A stretch of 64,000 bases of DNA from Rhodospirillaceae bacterium (lineage in GTDB: Bacteria > Pseudomonadota > Alphaproteobacteria > Dongiales > Dongiaceae). The position numbers were made by a program, and so were the translations under genes. Shown piece by piece: positions 7,972 to 16,149 of this stretch. The stretch is from assembly GCA_008012315.1 (NCBI GenBank), contig SSEL01000004.1:62001-126000 (forward strand), read 5' to 3'. How positions within the stretch are numbered: position 1 is the first letter of the stretch; the number at the start of each line of letters is the position of its first letter. The notes below the pieces were generated by a model. The model was given only the letters and a program-made list of their open reading frames with translations. It did not search any database and was not told the DNA's origin.

Positions 7972-9654
7972 ATGTATCGTTACGACGAATTCGACGCGAC
8001 CTTTGTCCGCGAACGCGTGCGCCAGTTCCGCGGACAGGTGGAGCGCCGCCTGGCGGGAGAGATCACGGAAGATCAGTTCCGGCCGCTGCGCCTGCAGAAC
8101 GGCGTCTATCTGCAGCTTCACGCTTACATGCTGCGGGTTGCGATCCCCTATGGCACGCTGTCATCGCGGCAGCTCCGCAAGCTCGGCTATATCGCGCGCC
8201 GTTATGATCGCGGTTTCGGCCACTTCACCACGCGGCAGAACATCCAGTATCACTGGCCCCAGCTCGACGAGATCCCGGCGATCCTGGATCATTTGTCCGA
8301 GGTCGAGATGCATGCCATCCAGACCAGCGGCAATTGCATCCGCAATGTGACCGCGGACCATTATGCCGGCGTTGCGGTCGACGAAATCGAAGATCCCCGG
8401 GTCTATGCGGAGATCATCCGCCAGTGGTCGACTTTGCATCCGGAATTTGCCTTCCTGCCGCGCAAGTTCAAGATTGCCGTGACCGGCGCGCCGACCGATC
8501 GCGCGGCCATCCGCGTGCACGATATCGGCTTGCGCTTGCTGAAGAACGATAGCGGCGAAGTCGGTTTCGAAGTCTGGGTCGGCGGTGGCCTTGGCCGGAC
8601 GCCGGTGGTAGGTGTGCCGATCAGGTCCTTCTTGCCGAAGCAGCATCTGCTTTCCTACCTGGAATCGATCCTGCGGGTTTATAACCAGCTCGGCCGGCGC
8701 GATAACCTTTACAAGGCGCGGATCAAGATTCTGGTGACGGCAACCGGCACCGAAGAATTCACCCGCCTGGTCGAAGAAGAATGGCAGTCGATCAAGGACA
8801 GCGCCTTGACCCTGCCGCAGGAAGAGATCGACCGCATTCAGACCTATTTCGCGCCGCCGGCTTATGAGAGCCTGCCCGACTGGCAGCCGGAATTCGAAGT
8901 GGAACGCAAAGCCAATCCCGAATTCGGCCGTTGGGTGCAGAGCAATGTGAAGCCCCATAAAGTGGCCGGCTATGCCATCGTCGATGTGTCGCTGAAGCCC
9001 GAAGGCGGCGTGCCCGGCGATGCCTCGGCGGACCAGATGGATATCGTCGCCGACCTCGCCGATGAATACAGCTTCGGCGAAATCCGCGTGACGCATCAGC
9101 AGAATCTGGTGCTGGCCAATGTACGCAAGCAAGATTTGTTCGCCCTGTGGCAGCGCCTCAGCGCGACGAAGATGGCGACGGCCAATGTCGGCTTCATCAC
9201 CGACATGATTTCCTGCCCCGGTCTCGATTATTGCAACCTGGCGAATGCCCGGTCGATCCCGGTGGCGCAGCGTATCAGCCGTCATTTCAGCAATCCGAAG
9301 CGTCTAGCCGAGATCGGCGAGTTGCGGCTCAACATCTCGGGCTGCATCAATGCCTGCGGCCATCATCACGTGGCCCATATCGGCATCCTCGGTGTCGATA
9401 AGCAGGGTGAGGAATTTTACCAGATCACGCTGGGTGGCTCGTCGCGGGATGACGCCTCGGTCGGCAAGATCGTCGGGCCGTCTTTCTCCACAGAGGATGT
9501 GGTGGGCGCGATCGAGAAGATCGTCGACACCTATCTCGACAAGCGCAGCAACGCCGATGAGCGTTTCATCGATACGTACCGCCGGATCGGCATCGGTCCT
9601 TTCAAGGAGTCCCTCTATGGCAATTCTCAAGCACGGCGCCCTGCAGCCGAATGA
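7972..9654 (+). CDS. cysI: Sulfite (or nitrite) reductase, siroheme/[4Fe-4S] hemoprotein
   Basis: 560-residue hemoprotein that reduces sulfite to sulfide with six electrons. Two ferredoxin-like and two siroheme-binding halves are present; cluster ligands are in ISCPGLDYCN (about residues 413-421) and NISGCINACGHHH (about 455-465). The N-terminal RRYDRGFGHFTTRQNIQYHW stretch includes conserved siroheme-contact residues. No CysJ-type flavoprotein is adjacent, so reduced ferredoxin or another donor is likely. Context with cysG favours assimilatory sulfite reduction; the nitrite alternative cannot be excluded from motifs alone. Confidence 0.88.
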   Translation: MYRYDEFDATFVRERVRQFRGQVERRLAGEITEDQFRPLRLQNGVYLQLHAYMLRVAIPYGTLSSRQLRKLGYIARRYDRGFGHFTTRQNIQYHWPQLDEIPAILDHLSEVEMHAIQTSGNCIRNVTADHYAGVAVDEIEDPRVYAEIIRQWSTLHPEFAFLPRKFKIAVTGAPTDRAAIRVHDIGLRLLKNDSGEVGFEVWVGGGLGRTPVVGVPIRSFLPKQHLLSYLESILRVYNQLGRRDNLYKARIKILVTATGTEEFTRLVEEEWQSIKDSALTLPQEEIDRIQTYFAPPAYESLPDWQPEFEVERKANPEFGRWVQSNVKPHKVAGYAIVDVSLKPEGGVPGDASADQMDIVADLADEYSFGEIRVTHQQNLVLANVRKQDLFALWQRLSATKMATANVGFITDMISCPGLDYCNLANARSIPVAQRISRHFSNPKRLAEIGELRLNISGCINACGHHHVAHIGILGVDKQGEEFYQITLGGSSRDDASVGKIVGPSFSTEDVVGAIEKIVDTYLDKRSNADERFIDTYRRIGIGPFKESLYGNSQARRPAAE

Positions 9655-10177
9655 ATGGCAGGAGCTGAGCGATGATGCGCCGCTGCCTGAAGGCGGCAAT
9701 GTCGTCGTATCGCTGGAACGCTGGCAGCGGGATGAAGCGGTTCTGCGCGCCAGCAATCGGCCGATCGGGATTCGACTGCAAAACAACCAGTCGCCTCTAG
9801 CGTTGGCGGACGATCTCGACCGGATGTCGCTGGTGGTCATCGAATTTCCGAAATTCAGCGACGGCCGGGCTTTCTCGCAGGCACGCCTGTTGCGTGACCG
9901 CCTCGGCTTCAAGGGCGAGATTCGCGCCGTCGGCAGCATCCTGCGTGACCAGTACCTGTTCATGATCCGCTGCGGTATCGATGCCGTCGAATTGCCCGAC
10001 GGCAAGCCGATTGACGGCTACCTGGAGGCGCTGGGCGAGTTCTCGGTCTGGTACCAGCCGGCGGCGGATGACCGTGTGACGGCGATGAGCCTGCGTCACG
10101 GCAAGAAAAAGGCCGCCGCGGCTGCGGGCGCCAGCACCGTCGTCAACGATAGTGTCGCGGCGATGTGGGCCTATTGA
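9617..10177 (+). CDS. DUF934 family protein, sulfur assimilation operon
   Basis: 186 residues, DUF934 type (GIRLQNNQSPLALADDLDRM...ALIEFPKFSDGRAFSQARLLRDRLGF-like core, here with VVIEFPKF). The start ATG lies inside the last 38 bp of cysI in another frame, with AAGGAG at 9604-9609, indicating coupled translation. The family accompanies cysI across alphaproteobacteria. A PAPS reductase (cysH), often in the same operon elsewhere, is not found here. The C-terminus is Ala- and Lys-rich (KKKAAAAAGAST). Function unknown. Confidence 0.82.
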   Translation: MAILKHGALQPNEWQELSDDAPLPEGGNVVVSLERWQRDEAVLRASNRPIGIRLQNNQSPLALADDLDRMSLVVIEFPKFSDGRAFSQARLLRDRLGFKGEIRAVGSILRDQYLFMIRCGIDAVELPDGKPIDGYLEALGEFSVWYQPAADDRVTAMSLRHGKKKAAAAAGASTVVNDSVAAMWAY

Positions 10178-10201
10178 GCCCTTCTTCAGTTGCGGGAGTC
10201 C

Positions 10202-10234
10202 AAAGGGCGGCGCATGAGCCGCCCTTTTTATTTT
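10202..10234 (+). terminator. Rho-independent terminator of the cysG operon
   Basis: AAAGGGCGGC (10202-10211) and GCCGCCCTTT (10218-10227) form a perfect 10 bp stem with a 6-base loop, followed by a T-rich run. It closes the sulfur operon. Confidence 0.9.
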
Positions 10235-10356
10235 GATCACTCGGCGCAGCCGGCGAGAGGCTGACTGAACCATGATGCAAATCACTTCATTTGAACCGGG
10301 GTCACAGGGTATAGAAGCTATCATCCGTCCATTGATTGTCTGAAAGGATGTTTGCG

Positions 10357-11124
10357 ATGACCCGACCGATCGGCATCATCTGCGCCTTGCCGGAAGAACG
10401 CGCTTTGTTGAGCGAATGGTTGAGCGAGGCCGAAGCGGGGCTCGTTGCCGGCAAGCCGATGATGCGTGGCAAACTGGACGCGCAGCCTGTGGTCGTAACG
10501 GAGAGCGGCTGTGGCAAGGTTGCCGCGGCCGTACAGGCGGCGTTGCTCATCGATCGCTATGATTGCCGAGCGCTGGTGGTATCGGGTGTTGCCGGCGGTT
10601 TGGCCCCCGAGCTGGCGATCGCCGATATCGTGGTGGCCGACAGTCTGGTTCAACATGATTATGGTCATATGACGGAAACCGGCCTGCGACGGTTCCGTCC
10701 GGGCGAGCCGCCGGTCGGCGACCGGCGTCACGATATCGTCTTTTCGGTGGATGCGGATCTGCTGCAGCGATTGAAGGCGTCCTTGCAGGATATTTCTTTC
10801 GACATACCTGCCGACCTGGCAAGGCAGGGACATCGCCGGGACCAGCATGTTCGCCTGGCTTTCGGCCCGATCTTGAGCGGCGATCAGTTCATCAATAGTG
10901 AAACGGTGCGCGAGCGGCTGCACAAGGATTTCGGCGCTTTGGCGGTCGAGATGGAAGGAGCCGCCGTCGCGCAAGTTGCCGCCATGTCGAATCTGCCGGC
11001 AGTCGTGGTCCGGTCGCTCAGCGATCTGGCGGGCCGTGAGAGCCATCTCGATTTCGGCCAGTTTGTTGCGACGGTCGCCCCGATGGCCGCCATCGTGGTG
11101 CGACGTCTCGTTGCTGTGATTTGA
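10357..11124 (+). CDS. Phosphorylase-family nucleosidase, MTA/SAH nucleosidase-like
   Basis: 255-residue member of the PNP/UDP phosphorylase superfamily. N-terminal IGIICALPEERALLSEWL, the phosphate/ribose-loop segment VVSGVAGGLAPELAIADIVVAD, the EMEGAAVAQVAA stretch with the ribose-contacting Glu, and VRSLSDLAG with the purine-binding Asp are all present. That fits 5'-methylthioadenosine/S-adenosylhomocysteine nucleosidase or the adenosyl-hopene-type relatives common in this class. The ATG at 10357 lies 9 bases after AAAGG; other in-frame starts at 10336 and 10348 are possible. It stands alone between two terminator-bounded regions. Confidence 0.75.
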   Translation: MTRPIGIICALPEERALLSEWLSEAEAGLVAGKPMMRGKLDAQPVVVTESGCGKVAAAVQAALLIDRYDCRALVVSGVAGGLAPELAIADIVVADSLVQHDYGHMTETGLRRFRPGEPPVGDRRHDIVFSVDADLLQRLKASLQDISFDIPADLARQGHRRDQHVRLAFGPILSGDQFINSETVRERLHKDFGALAVEMEGAAVAQVAAMSNLPAVVVRSLSDLAGRESHLDFGQFVATVAPMAAIVVRRLVAVI

Positions 11125-11209
11125 CTTTGGTCTCGCAGTGCTTGCGAATATATATATCACCCTAGATTGCTAGGGCCCTGGATGCTGGTTTCGGTAGGTG
11201 AGTGCCGTC

Positions 11210-11620
11210 ATGTCTATGTACGTTAAGGGTGCCATTCTTGGATCTGTAACCCTCCTGTTGCTTGCGTCACAGGCCTGGGCAGCGTGTCCGACATCGCAAA
11301 ATTGTGATGTGGAGGATCAGCAGCAGCGGGTTGAGGACCTTCAGCGCCAGACCGATGACTTGCGGTCCTCGGTTTTGAAGAACGAACAGGAGGTGGAGCG
11401 GGCGCGTTCCGATTTCCGGCTACAACAATCAACGCCCTCGGCGCTCCAACGTCAGCGAACTCGGGAAATCATTCAGCGTGCGCAGGATAATCTGCGCGAG
11501 TCTCAGCGCGATTATTGGCAGTCACAAAATGAACTGTTCGACAGTCAGCGAACCCTTCGGCGCCTGCAACAGCCCGCGATCAGCGCCCCGCCAAGCTATC
11601 AAACTCAATTAGGATCTTGA
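11210..11620 (+). CDS. Secreted coiled-coil protein, tandem copy 1
   Basis: 136 residues with a clear signal peptide (hydrophobic LGSVTLLLLASQ then AWA-AC cleavage region near residue 24) and two Cys shortly after (CPTSQNC). The mature part is almost wholly helical and Gln/Arg-rich (QQRVEDLQRQTDDLRSS, then SQRDYWQSQNELFDSQRTLRRL), suggesting a periplasmic coiled coil. No family recognised. The gene at 11846-12250 is a paralogue with the same length and pattern. Start ATG chosen because it is conserved between both copies. Its 3' end overlaps the remnant of an alcohol dehydrogenase on the other strand. Confidence 0.65.
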   Translation: MSMYVKGAILGSVTLLLLASQAWAACPTSQNCDVEDQQQRVEDLQRQTDDLRSSVLKNEQEVERARSDFRLQQSTPSALQRQRTREIIQRAQDNLRESQRDYWQSQNELFDSQRTLRRLQQPAISAPPSYQTQLGS

Positions 11621-11749
11621 GCGCGGCGCGAGCGCCGATCACCAACAATTCGTTCAATGCCAGCCGCGTGGCCGAATGCCATCGACCATGGCACTCCAAG
11701 GAGCCGCGCTGGTCGCAAAATTGATACAGGCATCGGCGCTGCCGAGATC
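11588..11749 (-). pseudogene. Remnant of alcohol dehydrogenase 3' region
   Basis: The block 11661-11749 is the same length as 12481-12569 inside the intact dehydrogenase and clearly similar base by base. Translated on the minus strand it gives DLGSADACINFATSAAPW, against DLGGADACINFAPSAAPW in the intact gene. A second block, near 11588-11660, encodes LNELLVIGARAALK and IEFDSLAG in another frame, against LNELLQIGART and IEFDSFAG. Intervening segments are deleted and the frame is broken, so this is a dead duplicate of the dehydrogenase C-terminus. Confidence 0.8.
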
Positions 11750-11845
11750 TGATGCGGATTTCCCAGTGCTTGCGAAGACCTGGCGGCCTTACCACATAGA
11801 AATTGTCAGGGCCTTGGATGCCGGTTTCGGCAAGTGAGGGCCAAG

Positions 11846-12250
11846 ATGCCTGTATACGTGAAGGGTGCCATTGCTGGATCTTTAGCTCTCCTGTTACTTG
11901 TATCACAGGGGAAAGCGGCCTGCTTGCCCTCGCAGAGTTGTGATGTGCAAACCCAGCAGCAGCAGCAGGTCCAGGAGCAGCAGCGACAGACGGATAGTTT
12001 ACGCTCATCGGTTTTGCGCAACGAACAGGAATTACAGCGCGCGCGGTCTGATTTACGGTTGCGGCAATCCTCGACTTTGCCACTTCAACGCCATCAAGAA
12101 CGGGAACGCGTGAAGGACGCGCGGGATAATTTGCGCGATTCGCAACGCGATTACCAGAAATCGCAAAATCAACTGCTCGACAGCCGTCGCACGCTTCAGC
12201 GCATGCAACAGCCGACGATCATCGCCCCGCGAAGCTATCAAACTCGATGA
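11846..12250 (+). CDS. Secreted coiled-coil protein, tandem copy 2
   Basis: 134-residue paralogue of 11210-11620: signal peptide (AIAGSLALLLLVSQGKA-AC), two Cys (CLPSQSC), then a Gln-rich run (QTQQQQQVQEQQRQT) and a helical RDNLRDSQRDYQKSQNQLL tail. The region before the gene repeats the region before copy 1 (CAGTGCTTGCGA at 11136 and 11764), showing that promoter and gene were duplicated together. The last 32 bases overlap the end of the convergent dehydrogenase gene. Function unknown; probably periplasmic and structural. Confidence 0.65.
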   Translation: MPVYVKGAIAGSLALLLLVSQGKAACLPSQSCDVQTQQQQQVQEQQRQTDSLRSSVLRNEQELQRARSDLRLRQSSTLPLQRHQERERVKDARDNLRDSQRDYQKSQNQLLDSRRTLQRMQQPTIIAPRSYQTR

Positions 12251-13256
12251 CCATGCGGCCATCGACCGTCGACTGAGCGAGGCGATCGAGCGCGTCGTTG
12301 ACATTCCTCAGATCAACGCGCTCTGTTGGAATTTTGAGATTGGTCCGGGCACCGATCTGCAACAATTCGTTCAATTCCTGGCGCGTCCCGACGCTGGTGC
12401 CGGTTATGCGGGCACCGGTATAGGTCAGCCATTCCATGCTGAGCGGTACCGGATCGGGGACCATGGCGACGCCAATGATCCAGCCGCGCGGTCGGATTCC
12501 GTCAACCATTGCCTTCCAGGGCGCGGCGCTGGGGGCAAAATTGATACAGGCATCAGCGCCACCGAGATCGCGTGTCCGGCCGCCGGGATCTTCACCCGCC
12601 AGGAATGTGTGATCGGCACCGGCTTCCCGGGCGATGTCGAGTTTGCGTTGCGACGTATCGACGGCAACAACCTGCGCGCCGGATTGCTTGGCGAGCTGAA
12701 CGGCGTAGAGGCCAAGCCCGCCACAACCGACCACCATACAGGTTTTGCCGGGCGCCAGTTCCGCCTTGCGGATCGCACCGTAGGCCGTCACGCCGGCACA
12801 GAGCAAGGGCGCTGCGGTAACCGGATCGAGGCCGTCCGGAATGCGCGTGGTGAAGCTTTCCCGCACGATCGCATATTCGGCGAAGCCGCCATGAACGCTG
12901 AAGCCATGGGCGCGCTGGTCGGCACAGAAGGACTCCGAACCGCCGAGACATTCCGGGCAGCTGCCGCAGGTATCATGCAGCCAGGGCAGGGCGAGGCGTT
13001 CGCCAAGCTCATAGCGTTTTGCGCCAGGGCCTTGGGCGACCACGCGTCCAATACCTTCATGCCCCAGAATGAGCGGATGGGGATGACCCGCCGCGCTGGC
13101 GGAGCCGTCGCGCACATGCAGGTCGGTGTGGCAGACACCACAGGCTTCCAACTTGATGAGCAGCTCACCTGGGCCCGGTACCGGCACGGGAACTTCCCGC
13201 AGATCGAGCGGGGCTCCGGGTTCGGTCAAGACGGCGGCCAACATCTGTTTCATCAT
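12219..13256 (-). CDS. Zinc-dependent alcohol dehydrogenase, AdhP-like
   Basis: 345-residue medium-chain dehydrogenase. Catalytic zinc motif GHEGIGRV with Cys in ACGVCHTDLH, structural zinc cysteines in CGSCPECLGGSESFC, and the Rossmann motif VVGCGGLGLYAVQLAK near residue 175. It would oxidise an alcohol with NAD(P). A BetI-like repressor gene lies just upstream and a TTGGAT dyad resembling that repressor's candidate operator sits at 13336-13350, so it may belong to a quaternary-amine regulon; the substrate is unknown. Its 3' end overlaps the coiled-coil gene at 11846. Confidence 0.85.
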   Translation of the reverse strand: MMKQMLAAVLTEPGAPLDLREVPVPVPGPGELLIKLEACGVCHTDLHVRDGSASAAGHPHPLILGHEGIGRVVAQGPGAKRYELGERLALPWLHDTCGSCPECLGGSESFCADQRAHGFSVHGGFAEYAIVRESFTTRIPDGLDPVTAAPLLCAGVTAYGAIRKAELAPGKTCMVVGCGGLGLYAVQLAKQSGAQVVAVDTSQRKLDIAREAGADHTFLAGEDPGGRTRDLGGADACINFAPSAAPWKAMVDGIRPRGWIIGVAMVPDPVPLSMEWLTYTGARITGTSVGTRQELNELLQIGARTNLKIPTERVDLRNVNDALDRLAQSTVDGRMVIEFDSFAGR

Positions 13257-13335
13257 CCACCTGCGGAGGTCGAAGGCATGGCGAGCGTGACGGTCGCTAT
13301 GCCGTCTTATATGATTTGGATGTATAGATAGAAAA

Positions 13336-13350
13336 TTGGATGACTGTCAA
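13336..13350. promoter_or_regulatory. Candidate operator upstream of the alcohol dehydrogenase
   Basis: TTGGATGACTGTCAA sits in GAAAATTGGAT...AAATTTA, the same frame of bases that surrounds the perfect palindrome at 14058-14073. It is a degenerate version of that dyad, 80 bp before the dehydrogenase start. Sharing of the motif suggests control by the TetR gene between them. Confidence 0.4.
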
Positions 13351-13359
13351 ATTTAGCTA

Positions 13360-13935
13360 TTAATGCTTCAGCCGCCGATGGGCAAAGTCCTTGATCAGAC
13401 CCACCGCCTCGCTGCGGTCCAATCCTTCCTTGTCGATCGCGCAACGCATCCACATGCCGTCGATCATGACGCTGATGCCTTTGACCAGCAGATCTGCTTC
13501 GGCCGGCGTCGTCAGGCTGGCAAGGCAATCCAGCAGGTTGCTGCGCAGCCGGCGATAAAACAGCCTTTGCAATCGGTCGAATTGGGGATGCTCGGGCACG
13601 GCTGAATAAAAGGAAACCCAGGCGCTTGCAGTAGCCCGGTCATAGAGATCTACGGGGAAATTGCCTTCGATAATGGCGTCCAGGCGGGCCAGTGGCGTGT
13701 CCGCTTCGTTGAGCCTGCGGGTCACGTCTTTCATGATCAATCCGTTGGCGTAGCGCACCATCGCGATCAGCAGGTCATCTTTGCTCTTATAATAATAGTT
13801 GATGATCCCGTGCGACATGCCGGCCTGTTTGCCAATGCGGGCCATTGTGAGACCCCGGAATCCATATTGCCGGAAGGTCTCGTAAGCAGCTTTGATCAGT
13901 TCCTGCCGCCGGATGGATTCGATGCTGGCCCGCAT
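13360..13935 (-). CDS. TetR-family regulator, BetI-like
   Basis: 191-residue regulator with an N-terminal TetR helix-turn-helix (RQELIKAAYETFRQYGFRGLTMARIGKQAGMSHGIINYYYKSKDDLL, residues about 10-58) and a BetI-type ligand domain (ASAWVSFYSAVPEHPQFDRLQRLFYRRLRSNL). BetI relatives are released by choline or related amines. Start chosen at 13935, eight bases after GGAGG; longer in-frame starts exist. It is divergent from a quaternary-amine binding protein gene and upstream of the dehydrogenase, with matching dyads near both. It is distinct from the betI gene at 20610. Confidence 0.82.
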   Translation of the reverse strand: MRASIESIRRQELIKAAYETFRQYGFRGLTMARIGKQAGMSHGIINYYYKSKDDLLIAMVRYANGLIMKDVTRRLNEADTPLARLDAIIEGNFPVDLYDRATASAWVSFYSAVPEHPQFDRLQRLFYRRLRSNLLDCLASLTTPAEADLLVKGISVMIDGMWMRCAIDKEGLDRSEAVGLIKDFAHRRLKH

Positions 13936-14057
13936 GTCAGATACCTCCATGGCAGCCGGCCGGGACAATCGGCGGTTGCCGGGTTTGCTCTCATAGACAT
14001 GTCCAACCTAAGTAACCGGCCGACGCTATACAAATTATTTTCTGAATATCTAGAAAA

Positions 14058-14073
14058 TTGGATAATTATCCAA
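14058..14073. promoter_or_regulatory. Perfect palindrome, candidate BetI-like operator
   Basis: TTGGATAATTATCCAA reads identically on both strands. It lies between the divergent TetR gene (start 13935) and the binding-protein gene (start 14198), about 125 bp from each, in AT-rich DNA. The gene order and the related site at 13336-13350 make it the likely binding site of the TetR protein. Confidence 0.6.
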
Positions 14074-14197
14074 AATTTATTTGACCACCATTGCGGGACT
14101 GCCTAGCCTATGGCCGCGGTTGAATTCGGTGCTCGGCCGGAAAATGCGCCGCCGTCATAACCGCCAAAAAGGCGATGACTGGGAGAGAGGAAACATC

Positions 14198-15139
14198 ATG
14201 AAAAAATACCAATTGGCGGCCCTCGGTTTGGCGACGGCCGTCGGTTTCGCAGCACAGCCGGCTCTGGCGGGCGACCCGGAAAGCTGTGCCTCCGTGCATG
14301 TTGCGGAACTTGGCTGGACCGATATTGCCTTTACCACCGCTGTGGCGGACGTATTGACCGAAAGCCTGGGATACAAGCTGAAGAGCGATTTGCTGGGGCT
14401 TGATGTCGTCTATCAGGCCTTGAAGCTGGGTAAGCTCGATGTCTTCATGGGGAACTGGCGTCCGATTCAGAATGAACAGTTCAAACAGTATTTCGACGAG
14501 GGTTCGCTTGACGTGATCGGCCCCAATCTCCAGGGCGCCAAGTATACCGTCGCGGTACCGACCTATGTCGCGGATGCCGGGGTCAAATCCTTCGCCGATC
14601 TTGCCAAGTTTGGCGACAAATTCGATTACAAGATCTATGGCATTGAACCCGGCAGCAATCAGCCGCTGATCGACGCGGTCCAGAAGAATGAATTCGGCCT
14701 GGGCAAGTGGAAGATCATCGAATCCAGCGAGCAGGGGATGCTGACCCAGGTCGACAAGGCTTATCACAAACAGAAGTGGATCGCGTTCATGGGCTGGGAG
14801 CCGCATGCGATGAACGTTGATTACAATATTACCTATCTATCGGGTGGCGATGACATTTTCGGCGCCAATTTCGGCAGCTCCGATGTCTACACCCTGTCCC
14901 GCAAGGGTTATGCCCAGCAATGCCCCAACATCGCCAAGCTGTTCCAAAATCTGCAGTTCAACGTCGATTTTGAGAATCATGGCATCCAGGCGATGCTGAA
15001 GCAGGGCAAGTCCGGCACCGCGGCGGCGACGGAAATGATGCGCAAGAATCCTGATCTGGTGAAAATCTGGCTGAACGGCGTCACCACGCTGGACGGGCAG
15101 GACGGCCTGGCCGCCGTGCAGAAAAAGATCGGTAGTTAA
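14198..15139 (+). CDS. Quaternary-amine ABC transporter substrate-binding protein
   Basis: 313 residues, OpuAC/ProX/ChoX family. A signal peptide (LAALGLATAVGFAAQPALA-GD) is followed by the family's VHVAELGWTDIAFTTAVADVLTESLGY opening and by aromatic segments that form a cation-binding cage (VFMGNWRP, FMGWEPHAMN). A second family member is at 21516. The order and GGAGAGAGG ribosome site support the start. No permease or ATPase adjoins it, so it probably feeds the transporter at 22570-24655. The ligand may be choline, betaine or a related trimethylammonium compound. Confidence 0.85.
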   Translation: MKKYQLAALGLATAVGFAAQPALAGDPESCASVHVAELGWTDIAFTTAVADVLTESLGYKLKSDLLGLDVVYQALKLGKLDVFMGNWRPIQNEQFKQYFDEGSLDVIGPNLQGAKYTVAVPTYVADAGVKSFADLAKFGDKFDYKIYGIEPGSNQPLIDAVQKNEFGLGKWKIIESSEQGMLTQVDKAYHKQKWIAFMGWEPHAMNVDYNITYLSGGDDIFGANFGSSDVYTLSRKGYAQQCPNIAKLFQNLQFNVDFENHGIQAMLKQGKSGTAAATEMMRKNPDLVKIWLNGVTTLDGQDGLAAVQKKIGS

Positions 15140-15165
15140 GTGGACAGCTCGTCTGCTAAGGATAG

Positions 15166-15205
15166 CGGCGCCATCCCGGATTGTCGGGTATGGCGCCGTT
15201 TCTTT
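15166..15205 (+). terminator. Rho-independent terminator after the binding-protein gene
   Basis: CGGCGCCAT (15166-15174) pairs perfectly with ATGGCGCCG (15190-15198), with an inner CCCG/CGGG extension, followed by TTTCTTTT. Confidence 0.85.
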
Positions 15206-15217
15206 TGAAGCCGTCGC

Positions 15218-15439
15218 ATGTCACCAAATCTGATCACCACGCTGGGTATCCTGGCCGCAGCCCTGATTGTTGCGGGCCTGGCCAATTGGCAATTGCGACG
15301 TCCGGTTTCCGACCGGCTTCTACCGTTCCTGCCATGGCTCGGTGTTCAGTTCCTGGCCGCACTGGTCGCCATCGTCATGCTGGGCCATCTGGTGACCTTG
15401 CTGACGGGGCAGGAATTCAAAAGCCGCTATGGCTATTGA
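15218..15439 (+). CDS. Small two-helix membrane protein
   Basis: 73 residues with two hydrophobic segments (LITTLGILAAALIVAGLANW and LPWLGVQFLAALVAIVMLGHLV) and a polar C-terminus. No family recognised. It begins just after the terminator of the preceding gene and its end overlaps the last 7 bases of the convergent HIT gene. Codon use and membrane pattern make a real gene likely, but there is no homology evidence from the sequence alone. Confidence 0.55.
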   Translation: MSPNLITTLGILAAALIVAGLANWQLRRPVSDRLLPFLPWLGVQFLAALVAIVMLGHLVTLLTGQEFKSRYGY

Positions 15440-15855
15440 GCTTGCGGTACCGCCAGCAGGTGCCGCCAGCGCGACGTTTCCCGTTCCAGTCCAGCCTGGT
15501 CGAAAGGCTGGGGTGGTTGCAGGCCCCAAACAGGCTTGGGCCAGGCCGGATCGCCGGCAAAGCGGGCGATGACATGAATATGTAGTTGCGGCACCATGTT
15601 GCCCAGGGCGCCGACATTGATCTTCGTCGGGTTGCAATCCTGCTGCAAGGCGTCGCTTGCCTGGCTGATTTCATCCATCAACTGGTGGCGTTCCGTATTC
15701 GCGAGATCGGTGATTTCCCGGCAATCCGCGCGCCGAGGCACCAGGATCAGCCAGGGATAGGCTGTGTCGTTCATGCGCAAGACACGGCAAAGCGGCCAGT
15801 CCGTAATCGTCAGGGTGTCCTGGACTAGCTGGGGATGCAGGGCGAATTCGCTCAT
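15433..15855 (-). CDS. HIT-family nucleotide hydrolase/transferase
   Basis: About 140 residues. The histidine-triad region reads VPQLHIHVIARF, and the upstream core CRVLRMNDTAYPWLILVPRRADCREITDL is characteristic of bacterial HIT proteins that act on dinucleotide or aminoacyl-adenylate substrates. No start has a strong ribosome site: ATG at 15855 gives the length usual for the family, while in-frame ATGs at about 15891 and 15918 would add 12-21 residues. Confidence 0.78.
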   Translation of the reverse strand: MSEFALHPQLVQDTLTITDWPLCRVLRMNDTAYPWLILVPRRADCREITDLANTERHQLMDEISQASDALQQDCNPTKINVGALGNMVPQLHIHVIARFAGDPAWPKPVWGLQPPQPFDQAGLERETSRWRHLLAVPQAQ

Positions 15856-16149
15856 CGTCGCGGCTCGATCCGGTAGGGCGTTGAACATGCTGTGAAGTGG
15901 TTGCGGCTGAGCCGTCATAATGCCATGGTTGTCACAACCGCGGGCAAGAATCTGCGGGTGATTAACTGATCGAACGATATCGGATCGGCATGTTCCAAGC
16001 GGGGGAGCGCATGGCGTCGAAAGGTGTCCTGCCAGCAATGGCAGTCATTGGCCTTTTCCAATCTTCCATCCTCCTGGCGGTAAAACCCAATGCGGGCGGC
16101 GTCGTATCTGCCGACCGGAACAGTGTAAAGCGGGGATAGCGGTCGACCG

